NCBI GenBank assembly: GCA_963682005.1 | Contig: OY820914.1 | Location: forward strand, 1,736,001 to 1,800,000 | Source of the DNA: CAIYUC01 sp963682005 | GTDB taxonomy: Bacteria; Bacteroidota; Bacteroidia; Bacteroidales; FEN-979 | Length of the DNA stretch: 64,000 nucleotides | Direction: 5' to 3' | Shown: positions 9,100 to 17,509 of the stretch, in pieces | How the letters are laid out: every line of letters begins with the position of its first letter | Numbering within the stretch: the first letter of the stretch is position 1 | Program-made: the position numbers and the translations under genes | The notes under the pieces: model-generated | Databases searched by the model: none | The model's input: the letters and a program-made list of their open reading frames with translations, nothing else | What the model was told of the DNA's origin: nothing

Positions 9100-9936
9100 T
9101 TACGCTTGTTTTAGGACAAAGAGGATTTCAGCGATAAGTTTATACATAGTGATCTTAGTATCATCTTGGTTGATCTTGAACATCTTATCGATATCCTCGA
9201 AGGTGAAATTATCCAGTTGCTTCTTCAGGGCTGAAATAATATTGATCATAAGCTGATCATTCATCATTAGGATTTTCTTCATTTGTCTCCCAAGAAAACG
9301 AGCACCGGTTATTTTCTCATTAAATGGTTCTGCAAACCAGTCATCTTCGGTATTTAAGAATATGTCCTCACCAGAGATCAAAAAGTAATGTTCTACGATG
9401 TATTTAAAGTCTTCCATGTCTTTACCCCGTTGACCAGGATTGTCATTCCAGGCATTAAGCTTCAAAATACAAAATCCCGGTAGGGTTATCACATGAAAGC
9501 CATCATCCATTTTTACAGCAAACCCCGTCACTTCTTGTGTTCCCAGAACTGTGAGATATGTCCATTTTTTTCCTTTAATCCTTACCTCATGATTCTTCTC
9601 AATTTTTCCAAATGGAATTAAGTCGACAATAATTCCGGCTGATGAATACAATCGATAAGGTTCAGGGTCTTCAACAAATCCTTCTGATCCGATTAATGAT
9701 TGAAGAATATCATTGTATTGGTCATTGTCATTCACCAAGACTGCAAAATCTATATCAGTTGTCATCCGGAATGAAGGAAGGTTGTCGAGATGGCTCAGCC
9801 ACAAATCCCGGCTCAAAGCACCGATTAAAAAGAAGTCAATCCCGAGTCTGGAAAATACTCTTTCCAGAGATTCGATCGTTTCACCGTATTGGTCCCGGAG
9901 ATATTTCTCAAAGTTCTTCTTTAATATATTTGTCAT
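9100..9936 (-). CDS. AbiEii-like nucleotidyltransferase toxin
   Basis: About 278 residues from the ATG at 9936; the frame is open to 9972, but that start would overlap the upstream gene by 65 bp. DNA polymerase beta-type nucleotidyltransferase signature: FFLIGALSRD (about 35-45) followed by TTDIDFAVL with D61 and D63. Known: AbiEii/AbiGii and MenT toxins transfer nucleotides to tRNA or other acceptors and stop growth; some loci give phage resistance. The gene overlaps the end of the AbiEi-like gene by 29 bp, indicating translational coupling in one operon. It looks intact. Confidence 0.75.
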   Translation of the reverse strand: MTNILKKNFEKYLRDQYGETIESLERVFSRLGIDFFLIGALSRDLWLSHLDNLPSFRMTTDIDFAVLVNDNDQYNDILQSLIGSEGFVEDPEPYRLYSSAGIIVDLIPFGKIEKNHEVRIKGKKWTYLTVLGTQEVTGFAVKMDDGFHVITLPGFCILKLNAWNDNPGQRGKDMEDFKYIVEHYFLISGEDIFLNTEDDWFAEPFNEKITGARFLGRQMKKILMMNDQLMINIISALKKQLDNFTFEDIDKMFKINQDDTKITMYKLIAEILFVLKQA

Positions 9937-10933
9937 AAATTTTTTGCGCTGTTTCGATATTTCTTGGATCACCGGTATTCATTAAATCCGCATATATGAG
10001 GATCGGAGGAACCGTTTTTTTATCATCATCCTTAAATTCCCAAAATTTCTTATAAACATTCAGTATTCCTGTCGTTTCCGGTATTAACTTGAGATTGATA
10101 ATTATTTCCTGTCTATTTTTATTCGTATATATTGTCAGAGCTGCCGGCACGAGATAGTTTGTCAGTAAGTTCGCAGCAGGTTCTGCTCCCCATAATGCTA
10201 TTTCAGGCTCAAGCTTAAAAGTCTTCCAGTCCCGGATATTAAACCCCCATGGTTTAAAATCTCCTAAATGAAGATTAGGCTTCAATTTTAGGGGATAATA
10301 TTGAACCCATTTTTGAAGAAGGTCTTCCATATTCTGAAGTTTATACTTTTGCTTTTCTATCTTTCTTATATAGCCTAATTCAGTGAGGCTATTGACAATA
10401 TAGGTAACGTTCCCGAGTGCGATACCTAAGGTATTTGCAATTTCCCTATACGGACGATTAAGATAATCTTTCTGGTGTAGAAGATGAAAAATAAGGATTA
10501 ACCCGGCTTTGTTGAAAGCACGGTCTGTGATATATGCCTTCTTAAGTTTCTTATCTTTTTTTCCATCAACGTAAATAATATTATTCCCCAGTCTTAAAAA
10601 GACATTCCCTGCCAGGTCAATGTAATTGATTTCTTCCTGCTTCAATTTCTCACGAATGTTGGGGTAAATAATCTCAGCTATTACAATCAAATCTTTGATT
10701 TCTTTTTTCAGATCAAAGATTGCAGGTAAATGAATAACCCTTATCTGATTTTTGGCTTCGATCCAGTAGGTTAGAGTATTTCCACCAACCTTCACGTTGA
10801 CTTTCCCATCAGGAATCAAGACTGTACCGTTCTGGTTCTTTATTGGAACCATGGCAGTTAATTCCCATTGAATGCCTAAAGGTACTTTATCATTCAGGGC
10901 ATTCAGGGCAATATTTATAAGTTCATTTTTCAT
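9908..10933 (-). CDS. AbiEi-like antitoxin / transcriptional autorepressor
   Basis: 341 residues. A winged-helix region lies at about 150-200 (NRPYREIANTLGIALGNVTY, then ELGYIRK), preceded by an N-terminal domain rich in beta structure (LIPDGKVNVKVG) and followed by the type IV antitoxin C-terminal part ending PPILIYADLM and a helix (ETAQKIYDKYIKEEL). The family neutralises the nucleotidyltransferase without stable complex formation and represses its own promoter. A perfect 20-bp palindrome lies 17 bp upstream of the start (10951-10970). A fragment at 18,711-18,896 resembles its C-terminus. Confidence 0.75.
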   Translation of the reverse strand: MKNELINIALNALNDKVPLGIQWELTAMVPIKNQNGTVLIPDGKVNVKVGGNTLTYWIEAKNQIRVIHLPAIFDLKKEIKDLIVIAEIIYPNIREKLKQEEINYIDLAGNVFLRLGNNIIYVDGKKDKKLKKAYITDRAFNKAGLILIFHLLHQKDYLNRPYREIANTLGIALGNVTYIVNSLTELGYIRKIEKQKYKLQNMEDLLQKWVQYYPLKLKPNLHLGDFKPWGFNIRDWKTFKLEPEIALWGAEPAANLLTNYLVPAALTIYTNKNRQEIIINLKLIPETTGILNVYKKFWEFKDDDKKTVPPILIYADLMNTGDPRNIETAQKIYDKYIKEEL

Positions 10934-10950
10934 CGTTCATTGTATTGTAT

Positions 10951-10970
10951 TGTTCACGTGCACGTGAACA
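10951..10970. promoter_or_regulatory. Palindromic operator of the AbiE-like operon
   Basis: TGTTCACGTGCACGTGAACA is a perfect 20-bp palindrome directly upstream of the antitoxin start, with an additional half site GTGAACA near 10,980. Position and symmetry suggest the binding site of the AbiEi-like repressor. The same palindrome, with one extra central base, recurs at 11,835. Confidence 0.6.
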
Positions 10971-11059
10971 AGCAAATATAGTGAACAAAATGTATTCCAC
11001 AAACACGTTGACAGAAAAAAATTGAAGAATCATGATTTTTTTAAATTCGTTTGAATATC

Positions 11060-11163
11060 CAATATATAAACTAACAACTGCCCCACCGACAAATACAGAT
11101 TCCTCGTTGAGGTCTCCCAACGCAGAAGCAACTTCTTTAATACTGTCAATATCAATTTTTCTT
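11060..11163 (-). pseudogene. N-terminal remnant of an AbiEii-like nucleotidyltransferase
   Basis: The frame reads IDIDSIKEVASALGDLNEE followed by VFVGGAVVSLYI, the usual beginning of a nucleotidyltransferase toxin, then ends in unrelated sequence at about 11,060. No ATG precedes it and the catalytic DxD is gone. It overlaps the end of the upstream HTH-like pseudogene, as expected for a translationally coupled antitoxin-toxin pair. The junction with the 9.1-10.9 kb AbiE operon marks an old deletion or insertion. Confidence 0.6.
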
Positions 11164-11685
11164 CTGATTGGGATATCCTAAACGTTTTTTTATTTCTTTC
11201 AAAGCCAGTTGTTGTTCCCTTGTCCTGCCGATTCTTAGGGCATCGATCAGTGAAAGTAATTCATAAAATTCTGTATCAACCTTTGCTGCCCTTACCACCC
11301 CCGGATGGAGTGGTTCAATTGCCTGGCCACGTTGTTCCCCTAGCGCATCGGGCCAGACATAGAATTCCTGGCTTTGAATAAGTTTATTTAAAGGAGGCGC
11401 TGAATGGGCTGTAGCCATACCCCTAACAATAGGACCAGGTTGAATTGGAAAGACAAACTTAAAACCATGCTCAAGAAATTCCAGAAAAGCTTGTCTCATG
11501 AGTTTCCTTTTATCAGCATCCAGTAATCCTGCAAATGATGACCGGTTCAATGATTCACTTACTTCCTATGGACTAATAACAAAAGCCGTTGCCAAGTCTT
11601 TCCCAAACCAGTTTTGGTCTCTATGTGTTGCAATTTTCAGTAGAACTACCACATCCTGTGGCCGCATACCATTGTGTTTATTCAT
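11152..11685 (-). pseudogene. Regulator/antitoxin-like gene broken by an in-frame amber codon
   Basis: Reading from the ATG at 11,685 gives MNKHNGMRPQDVVVLLKIAT and continues in one frame to 11,152, except for a TAG at codon 40 (11,568-11,566). The C-terminal 132 residues alone remain as an open frame. The N-terminus looks like a winged-helix DNA-binding segment. The C-terminus (ALRIGRTREQQLALKEIKKR) recurs as a fragment at 16,592-16,693. It precedes and overlaps a nucleotidyltransferase remnant, so I infer it was the antitoxin/regulator of a pair. Read-through or sequencing error is possible. Confidence 0.6.
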
Positions 11686-11700
11686 TTGATATATTTTAGA

Positions 11701-11715
11701 TTCGCGATTCGCGAA
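11701..11715. promoter_or_regulatory. Palindromic operator upstream of the broken regulator gene
   Basis: TTCGCGATTCGCGAA, two 7-bp arms around one base, lies 15 bp before the start of the amber-interrupted regulator gene. This is where an autorepressor would bind. Confidence 0.5.
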
Positions 11716-11834
11716 TTGCAAATACACAAGAATTCTGAATTATGATTGATACACGACAATTTTTTATATATTTCACGGACATATCCGCTATAAGGGAAAG
11801 ATTGGTTTCTCGCTTATTGTTCATAAATTTTTAC

Positions 11835-11853
11835 TGTTCACGTAACGTGAACA
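11835..11853. promoter_or_regulatory. Second copy of the TGTTCACGT operator palindrome
   Basis: TGTTCACGTAACGTGAACA has the same 9-bp arms as the operator at 10,951-10,970 and again has a half site TGTGAACA about 10 bp further on. No intact gene starts beside it. It may be the leftover control region of a deleted AbiE-like operon. Confidence 0.5.
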
Positions 11854-11885
11854 TGAGGAAAATGTGAACAGATAATATTTTCCAA

Positions 11886-12017
11886 TTACTCAATATTAGA
11901 CTGTTCGGATTTTTTATTCTGCATCGAGATACTATCCCAGGTCCTCTCCATTTCCAACTTCTTGAAATCTTCCGGGATCTTCACGTACTTGTTGAACACA
12001 CACTGTCTTTCTTGTTT
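11886..12017 (-). pseudogene. Tyrosine recombinase C-terminal remnant
   Basis: The frame VFNKYVKIPEDFKKLEMERT, continuing to a TAA at 11,886, is the very end of a tyrosine recombinase, including the nucleophile Tyr in NKYVKI. It is nearly the same as the end of the longer fragment at 18,445. Just upstream a frameshift and the IS66 remnant cut it off. No recombinase activity can remain. Confidence 0.65.
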
Positions 12018-12175
12018 CAACATTTAAACTTCATGGAGTGGAGCCATTTGCTTACCTGACCAAAATCCTTTCTATCATCCCGGATTACCCCGCCAATCAA
12101 CTGCACACACTTCTGCCCGGGCAAAAATAAAACTTACCCTTTATCAATAAAAGATGCTTGTGGCCGAAGGGATAC
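12018..12175 (+). pseudogene. IS66 transposase C-terminal remnant
   Basis: The frame KLHGVEPFAYLTKIL then IIPDYPANQLHTLLPGQK ends at 12,129. It matches the C-terminus of the IS66 transposase at the window start almost residue for residue, and the following tail to about 12,175 also matches. Only about 35 codons remain, attached to the recombinase remnant. Confidence 0.75.
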
Positions 12176-12243
12176 TTTTGGACTGAAAGTAAAAAGATAC
12201 TTTTAACAAAAGTTTCCATTTTGCCCACCAATACCTATGATAA

Positions 12244-12873
12244 TTAATATTTTTTATTTGTATCCAGGTTCTTTTGATAGATTTTTACATATTTCTTAAT
12301 TGCAATAACTGTAGCTGCTCCCCAATCCTTTACACGATTATAACTTTTAGAGTCCTTAGATGCAAAATAGTCACAATGTAATACTATTTTCGTTGCAATA
12401 TCAAAAAAAGTATAGTATGCGGAAACGGTCTCGCTATAATTGTCATAGCATTCATAAATAATTACAAATCCTAATCCTTCTTTCTCGGAAATTGAATAAT
12501 TATTAATGCAATTTTGAATTGAATCTTTGGAGAGAATATTTTTTTTCTTTGACCCAAGGTTATCTGAATTTAGTCTTTTGTTTAAGTTAATTGTAGGGTC
12601 TTGGTTTATTATTACTTTATTTTTTTTCAACCATTTAGACAATGTTTTTTCATTGACTCTGTCGTTACAGTATACATTCCATCTGAAAATGAAATTCTTA
12701 ATGTTTTGACCAATTCTTTTAGGATCAGCTAGTTTAAAATGTGTATAATCGTATCCATAGAATACAATTTCTTTAGCTGTATAAATATTTTTGTTACTTG
12801 TTGTTTCTTTTTGTCCTATTGTTTCGGAAGTTAATCCTACAAAAAATAATAGAACCAATAAATACTTTTTCAT
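12244..12873 (-). CDS. Secreted hypothetical protein, paralogue A
   Basis: 209 residues with a clear N-terminal signal peptide (KKYLLVLLFFVGLTSETIGQ) and no later membrane segment. It probably goes to the periplasm or outside. About 60% of residues are shared with the 202-residue product at 13,497-14,105, including FYGYDYTHF, ADPKR.GQNIKNFIF, ILSKDSIQNCINNYSISEKE and GFVIIYECYDN. I do not recognise the family. The two copies flank a small cysteine-rich lipoprotein gene, on the same strand. Function unknown. Confidence 0.65.
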   Translation of the reverse strand: MKKYLLVLLFFVGLTSETIGQKETTSNKNIYTAKEIVFYGYDYTHFKLADPKRIGQNIKNFIFRWNVYCNDRVNEKTLSKWLKKNKVIINQDPTINLNKRLNSDNLGSKKKNILSKDSIQNCINNYSISEKEGLGFVIIYECYDNYSETVSAYYTFFDIATKIVLHCDYFASKDSKSYNRVKDWGAATVIAIKKYVKIYQKNLDTNKKY

Positions 12874-13080
12874 ATAAATTGCTTTGCTACAATTAGTTTT
12901 TATATTGAATATAAGGTTTTGCCAACAGTCGCATTAATTGTGTTTCTTGTTTATATCTTTAACTGCCATCATCGTTTGTATGTTGCTATATGTAAACCTA
13001 CTAATCCAGTTCTATATATTGTCCAGGTGCTTGATCGTTTATTTTAATAGAATTTTAATTCTTTAGATCTTTTAAGAGCT

Positions 13081-13311
13081 CTACTTATCAATACATTCAA
13101 TTTCGTACCATTGGTTATTGATTCGAAAAACGTTTTCAAATGCTTTAAGATCCTCGTTGGTACCACATTCCTCTTCAGTAGCAACCACATTTCCATTTGG
13201 AAGTTTAGAAGTACATTCCCTGCATTTTTTACAGCCATATACGGTAAAAAAAACGATACAAATAATTACTGTAACAAGGATTTTTAATGATATGTTTTTA
13301 AAGTTTCCCAT
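13081..13311 (-). CDS. Small cysteine-rich lipoprotein
   Basis: 76 residues. A hydrophobic N-terminus (ISLKILVTVIICIVFFTVYG) ends in a lipobox-like VYGC, followed by a mature part of about 45 residues with several cysteines (CKKCRECTSK, EECGTNE and IECIDK). It is likely anchored in the outer or inner membrane. It lies between the two paralogous secreted-protein genes. No function is recognised. Confidence 0.55.
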   Translation of the reverse strand: MGNFKNISLKILVTVIICIVFFTVYGCKKCRECTSKLPNGNVVATEEECGTNEDLKAFENVFRINNQWYEIECIDK

Positions 13312-13496
13312 AAAAATTTAATATTTTATTAGCAATTATCCATTTTATGTTTTATTTATTATTTGGCAGTTTGTTTTCAGCCAGCTTTCAAATAATGCAG
13401 CATTGCACGGCTCTAGGTTCGTTTATAGCCAGGTTTGATTTATTAAAATTGATTTTAAGGTTGGTAAAAATAGAAGTGATTCCTCTCTCACAAGAT

Positions 13497-14105
13497 TTAT
13501 TTATAAACTTTTTTAAAAAACTTAATATAATTATTCAGCGCTCCTATAGTGGCTATAGCCCAATCGTTTACCCGGTTATAACTGGTCTGGTATTTGGAGG
13601 TAAAATAATCACATCTAATAATTTGTTTTGATCCAATATCGAAAAAAGAATAGTATGCAGAAATAGTCTTACTGTCATTGTCATAGCATTCATAAATAAT
13701 TACAAACCCTAACCCTTCTTTCTCTGAGATGGAATAATTATTAATACAATTTTGAATTGAATCTTTGGAGAGAATATTTTTTTTCATCGATCCAAGGTCA
13801 TCTGAATTTAGTCTTTTGTTCAACTTAATTGTAGGTTCTTGATTGATCGTAACTTTCTCTTTATTGAAACATTTTTTTAAATTCTTCTCGTTAATGCTTT
13901 TATTACAGTATTCATTCCATATGAAAATGAAATTTTTAATGTTTTGGCCCATTCTTTTAGGATCTGCTAAAGTAAAATGAGTATAATCGTAACCGTAAAA
14001 AGTTAATTCTTTAGAGGAGTTGACATCCTTTTCAGTAAGTTTTTGCCCATGAGTTGAAATTACACTAAAAAGACTGACCAATGATACTAAAACGCTTTTT
14101 TTCAT
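13497..14105 (-). CDS. Secreted hypothetical protein, paralogue B
   Basis: 202 residues with signal peptide (KKSVLVSLVSLFSVISTHGQ). It is clearly homologous to the product at 12,244-12,873 over its whole length, with the strongest conservation in the middle (DSIQNCINNYSISEKEGLGF). A local duplication is the simple explanation. The 3' flank is an IS1380 copy inserted about 100 bp upstream of its start, which may have removed its native promoter region. Function unknown. Confidence 0.65.
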   Translation of the reverse strand: MKKSVLVSLVSLFSVISTHGQKLTEKDVNSSKELTFYGYDYTHFTLADPKRMGQNIKNFIFIWNEYCNKSINEKNLKKCFNKEKVTINQEPTIKLNKRLNSDDLGSMKKNILSKDSIQNCINNYSISEKEGLGFVIIYECYDNDSKTISAYYSFFDIGSKQIIRCDYFTSKYQTSYNRVNDWAIATIGALNNYIKFFKKVYK

Positions 14106-14203
14106 TTATAAAAGATTTTAGAATTTTATAATTACGAATACATCATAATTTGAATACATCTCTCTCGCTAATTAATAACAATTTTTCCATAATATTCTTT
14201 AAA

Positions 14204-15628
14204 CCTGATTAATTCATTAGAAACATTTTCTTCAACAAAAACTTCGATTTGGGCGTGATATTTTCAATTTTTTGAAACAACCCGTCGAAAAAGGCCCTTC
14301 GTCGATCATTCACTGACATCACTAAAGTCGTTTTTCTGCTATGTCTGACAAGGTAACTCGCTATTGCAATGCATTGGAACTTCAGGGTTGCCAAAGTCGG
14401 ATCATGCTTGGAATTTATCAAAGCGATCTTGTATAGACTCATCAGATTATACGCTACACATACCCAGCGAAAGGCTGCTTCGGTGGCACCAAAATCTTCA
14501 CAGCAAAAACCTTCAAGGCCGTAACTCTCTTTCAGTTCTCTGATTTGAGTTTCAGCTTCGGCCCTATGGCGGTAGAGTTCCCAGATAAGGGGATCGGCCA
14601 GTTCCAGATTCGTTACGAACGCCGAATAGAGGTAGTTGGAAAACTCATCGTATTCCTCAAACAAAGACTTGCCGCCGCAGTTTTGATATTTGCTTTTGCT
14701 TTTTCGGACAACCACTACCCTGCGGGCATGATCCCAACCCGTTAACTTGCATTCAATGGAACACATGTCTATTCCGTCGGAATACGAAACCCAGCTATCC
14801 GCTTCGAAGATGTTCCGGACCAAGCCTGCATACATTTTTGCTGCAACAATATACTTCAGTTCGTTTTCCTCGAGAATGTCCAACGTTGTTTCACTAAAGA
14901 AGCCACTGTCTGCTCTGACCAATCCTATGTTCGATTTGTCCAGGGTTTTAAGCAACATCGTGATAAAATCTTTGATGTCTGTACTGCTGACGCTGTCGCC
15001 AGTGCGCATCCATGACTGTATTACCATTTTGGCTTCATCTGCAAAAGCGATTAAAGGATGATGAGAACCACGACCTGGCTTTCTTGGATTATAGCCCACT
15101 TCAACACCTTCCTGATTGCCGTAACGGGTAATGACAGTAGAATCGATATCCACTGTGTGGTATTTTACCTTGAGTTTGGTAAACCACCAACGGTTAAGTT
15201 CGATAAAAACCTCATCGTTTAACTCGACATCAAACTTTTTAAAAAATCGGCTAAACGTGCTTTCACTTGCCATTCCTTTAGACCAACCAAACATCTCGCT
15301 GACTACTTTATCGTGTCTAAGCAGTCCGGCATGGGCCAAACGGCGTGCTCCAAGGATAACACTGACCAGAAAACCCTCGATGATATCCACGGGATCATAT
15401 CCCCTGTTAGAGCCTGGCTGAGGCAATGGCAACGAGGAGATCACATCCTGAAGTCCGCTGTTCTGATAGAAGTTCTTTACGGTTGTCAGACCTCCGAATG
15501 GAGTGATCGGGCGATCGGTGTACCTGATGTCAAAATCTGCATCCATCGGGTGTTAGTTGAAATGAACGGTGAAGTTAGTGAAATCAGGCATAAGAGAAAA
15601 ATGTTGTATTTTTATTGAATAGATCAGG
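14204..15628 (-). mobile_element. IS1380-family element, copy 3 (1,425 bp)
   Basis: Same boundaries as the other copies, flanked by the exact 5-bp duplication TTAAA (14,199-14,203 and 15,629-15,633). Its outer end reads CCTGATCTATTCAATAAAA, the variant shared with copy 4 rather than copies 1 and 2. Confidence 0.92.
14209..15546 (-). CDS. IS1380-family DDE transposase, copy 3
   Basis: 445 residues, intact. It differs from the others by Glu in YGLEGFCCED and, with copy 4, Met in KKMFLMN at the C-terminus. All DDE motifs are present. Confidence 0.92.
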   Translation of the reverse strand: MDADFDIRYTDRPITPFGGLTTVKNFYQNSGLQDVISSLPLPQPGSNRGYDPVDIIEGFLVSVILGARRLAHAGLLRHDKVVSEMFGWSKGMASESTFSRFFKKFDVELNDEVFIELNRWWFTKLKVKYHTVDIDSTVITRYGNQEGVEVGYNPRKPGRGSHHPLIAFADEAKMVIQSWMRTGDSVSSTDIKDFITMLLKTLDKSNIGLVRADSGFFSETTLDILEENELKYIVAAKMYAGLVRNIFEADSWVSYSDGIDMCSIECKLTGWDHARRVVVVRKSKSKYQNCGGKSLFEEYDEFSNYLYSAFVTNLELADPLIWELYRHRAEAETQIRELKESYGLEGFCCEDFGATEAAFRWVCVAYNLMSLYKIALINSKHDPTLATLKFQCIAIASYLVRHSRKTTLVMSVNDRRRAFFDGLFQKIENITPKSKFLLKKMFLMN

Positions 15629-15633
15629 TTAAA

Positions 15634-16129
15634 ACCATATACTTTTACAAAATATACTCCACTCGTATCTTCTTTATTTGTTTTTAAAGGAAAAAACTTC
15701 CCTTTTATAAATCGACCAGCACTATAAATTTAAAAGATTACCAATGCTAAACGAATGGCTTAATCTAATAGTCCAATTGGCGCTCCTCGTAAAAGTGAAG
15801 GATCAGAACAAAGTAATGCATCAAGAAGAAATAGAATAACAATTGAGATTGCTTTTTTAACTTACCATTTCATGATTTTGATTCCTGCCTCATTTGGCTT
15901 TTTGGATATGCCCCGTTTTATTTCATTGTTTGCTGATCTCAACCTTAAAAATAAATTTTGTTTGTCACTAAAGGAGTCAGTCTATATTTGACCACAATTT
16001 CTTTTTATCTACTTGGCCCGCCACATGCAAAATACAATTGTGCTATTAGACAGTATCGCAAATATAAAAAATAAAATTATGGTATTAAGATGAAATAAAA
16101 TAATATTTCACTACATATTATCTAACAAG
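15634..16129. other. Gene-poor AT-rich stretch
   Basis: About 500 bp right of IS1380 copy 3. I find no convincing open frame, remnant or repeat here. Confidence 0.4.
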
Positions 16130-16348
16130 ATTTTGTGAAAAACCTCCCAAAGTTGAATCTTTTCCATAAAAAGACGAATATCAGGATCAGCAATACGAGA
16201 CCGGAAAGAGATAACCAAAGCGCCCAATTCTGGCCTTTTCGGATACCTGGTCAATTTTCTGAACCACGGTAACAGTCTTCTTTTCCTTATCAACCTTTCG
16301 GGAAGAGAAGCAGCCGGTAAGCAAAAATGAGCTGATTAATAGAAACAT
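16130..16348 (-). pseudogene. Small lipoprotein/membrane protein gene with frameshift
   Basis: From the ATG at 16,348 the frame gives MFLLISSFLLTGCFSSRKVD, a lipoprotein signal, then KKTVTVVQKIDQVSEKA. It then loses its natural continuation: a different frame from about 16,218 reads QNWALWLSLSGLVLLILIFV, a good transmembrane helix, followed by FLWKRFNFGRFFTKSC and a stop near 16,130. Together they would make one protein of about 72 residues with an N-terminal lipid anchor and a C-terminal helix. A single-base loss near GGCCAGAATTGG explains the break. The family is unknown. Confidence 0.4.
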
Positions 16349-16400
16349 CAAAACCTTTTTCAGAATTCTCTTATTTAGTGTCCTTAGCCATATGATATAG

Positions 16401-16491
16401 CCTTTAGGGTGCAAAAAAATAATAATCAACTAAATAACACCCTTTCGGGTATGGTTTTATAAAAATATTAAGAGGCATACCCTAACGGGTA
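16401..16491. promoter_or_regulatory. ACCC-N4-GGGT operator-like boxes
   Basis: Two clear inverted boxes, ACCCTTTCGGGT (16,439-16,450) and TACCCTAACGGGTA (16,478-16,491), are about 40 bp apart. A weaker related box, CCTTTAGGG, lies at 16,401-16,409. They sit upstream of the frameshifted lipoprotein gene. Spaced palindromes of this kind typically bind HTH repressors, but the regulator is not evident nearby. Confidence 0.4.
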
Positions 16492-16497
16492 ATATTA

Positions 16498-16577
16498 CAA
16501 ATGCAAAGTGCAAGGTGCAAAGTGTAATATTTTGCACTTTGCACTTTTCGTTTTACACCTTACACTTAATATTTGCA
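16498..16577. repeat. GTGCAAAG-type palindromic repeat, copy 1
   Basis: A low-complexity block built from GTGCAAAGTG-like words in both orientations, able to fold into hairpins. A very similar block occurs at 26,463-26,556: both begin AAATGCAAAGTGCAAGGTGC and continue alike. Confidence 0.7.
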
Positions 16578-16591
16578 CCTCTCCGGTCAAT

Positions 16592-16693
16592 TCAGTAACC
16601 TATTGATCCTAAGCGATTATTTAATTCTTGCAAAGCGATTTGTTGTTCCCTTGTCCTGCCGATCCTGAGGGCATCAATCAGAGAAAGTAATTT
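16592..16693 (-). pseudogene. C-terminal remnant of a regulator related to 11,152-11,685
   Basis: The frame reads LLSLIDALRIGRTREQQIAL then QELNNRLGSIGY and stop. This matches the C-terminus of the amber-interrupted regulator (LLSLIDALRIGRTREQQLAL). Everything upstream has been replaced by the end of the next toxin gene, so this is another eroded toxin-antitoxin locus. Confidence 0.65.
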
Positions 16694-16730
16694 TTTCCGG
16701 CAGCATTATTGATTATCAATTACTTTCCAA

Positions 16731-17509
16731 TCATATTATTGAGAGAAGTTTTGAATGAACAAATGGATAAGCCTCAATGGGATTGTAGCTAATATCAGGT
16801 CGCAATATTCCATTTGTATCGCCAGTAAAATCAGGATCAGATAGTTTATTCACTACGTTCTTGATGAATTCCTTCCCAGTCACAGAATGTCCTTCCTGGT
16901 CCATGTAGAATTTCCAGGATTGAATGATTTCTCCACAATCCGGGTTTTGGTTTTTCAGAGCGAACCAAAGATCAAAAAGATCCCGACCTTTTTTTCTTTG
17001 ATATAATGCTCTGAGTTTTGTCCCAAGGAGTTCTTCCAACTTGTAAGTTCTGATATTTGCTTCTCCTGTAAACCAGGAGTTATTGACATTGATCTTAATG
17101 TCTGTGTACCCAAATGCGTATAATGCTCCCTGCAATTAATCTCAACCTTTAATTTTAAAGGCAATCCGGATTCGGAAGTGTATCTGAAAATGAGGGTATT
17201 ATTATTTGCTTTCTGCTTTGTTTCTGCTTTTTCAAAAAAGGGTAACTGTTTCTGAATATGTTTGATCGTTTCCTTGATTGGTTCGGGTCTAATCTGCACC
17301 AGGTCTATATCTTCTGAATATCTCGGTTGGGGTTTCATGAAGAATTTGTGCATAGCTGTACCCCCACGGAATGCAAGATGCTCTTTTAAAAACGGATCGT
17401 TAAAAATTTCAACCAGGGATCTTTCGATGATCAGGTCTTGTTCAACCTGAGAGTTTTCAATCCATGGAGCATTTTTCCTCCATGCGGTAATGAATGCAGT
17501 TGGGATCAT
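16731..17509 (-). pseudogene. AbiEii/AbiGii-family nucleotidyltransferase toxin, frameshifted
   Basis: Two overlapping frames make one typical AbiEii protein of about 255 residues. The first (17,509 downward) has AFRGGTAMHKFF (46-57) and YSEDIDL (64-70), the classic nucleotide-binding and metal-binding motifs, and runs to KLKVEINCREHY. The second resumes with GYTDIKINVNNSWFTGE and continues through KLEELLGTKLRALYQRKKGRD to 16,731. The switch occurs near 17,108 at a TACCC/GGGTA run, so a single-base indel is likely. The start codon overlaps the antitoxin stop by 4 bp. A dead toxin beside an intact antitoxin is a common relic state; an assembly error is possible. Confidence 0.75.

Noticed and set aside
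13347..13631. A 94-codon plus-strand frame overlapping the end of secreted paralogue B
   Set aside because: Mostly intergenic or antisense sequence with no ribosome-binding site and no similarity to the conserved paralogue on the other strand.
16401..16577. Possible CRISPR array in the repeated words near 16.4-16.6 kb
   Set aside because: The repeats are short, irregular and overlapping, with no equal spacers and no cas genes in the window.
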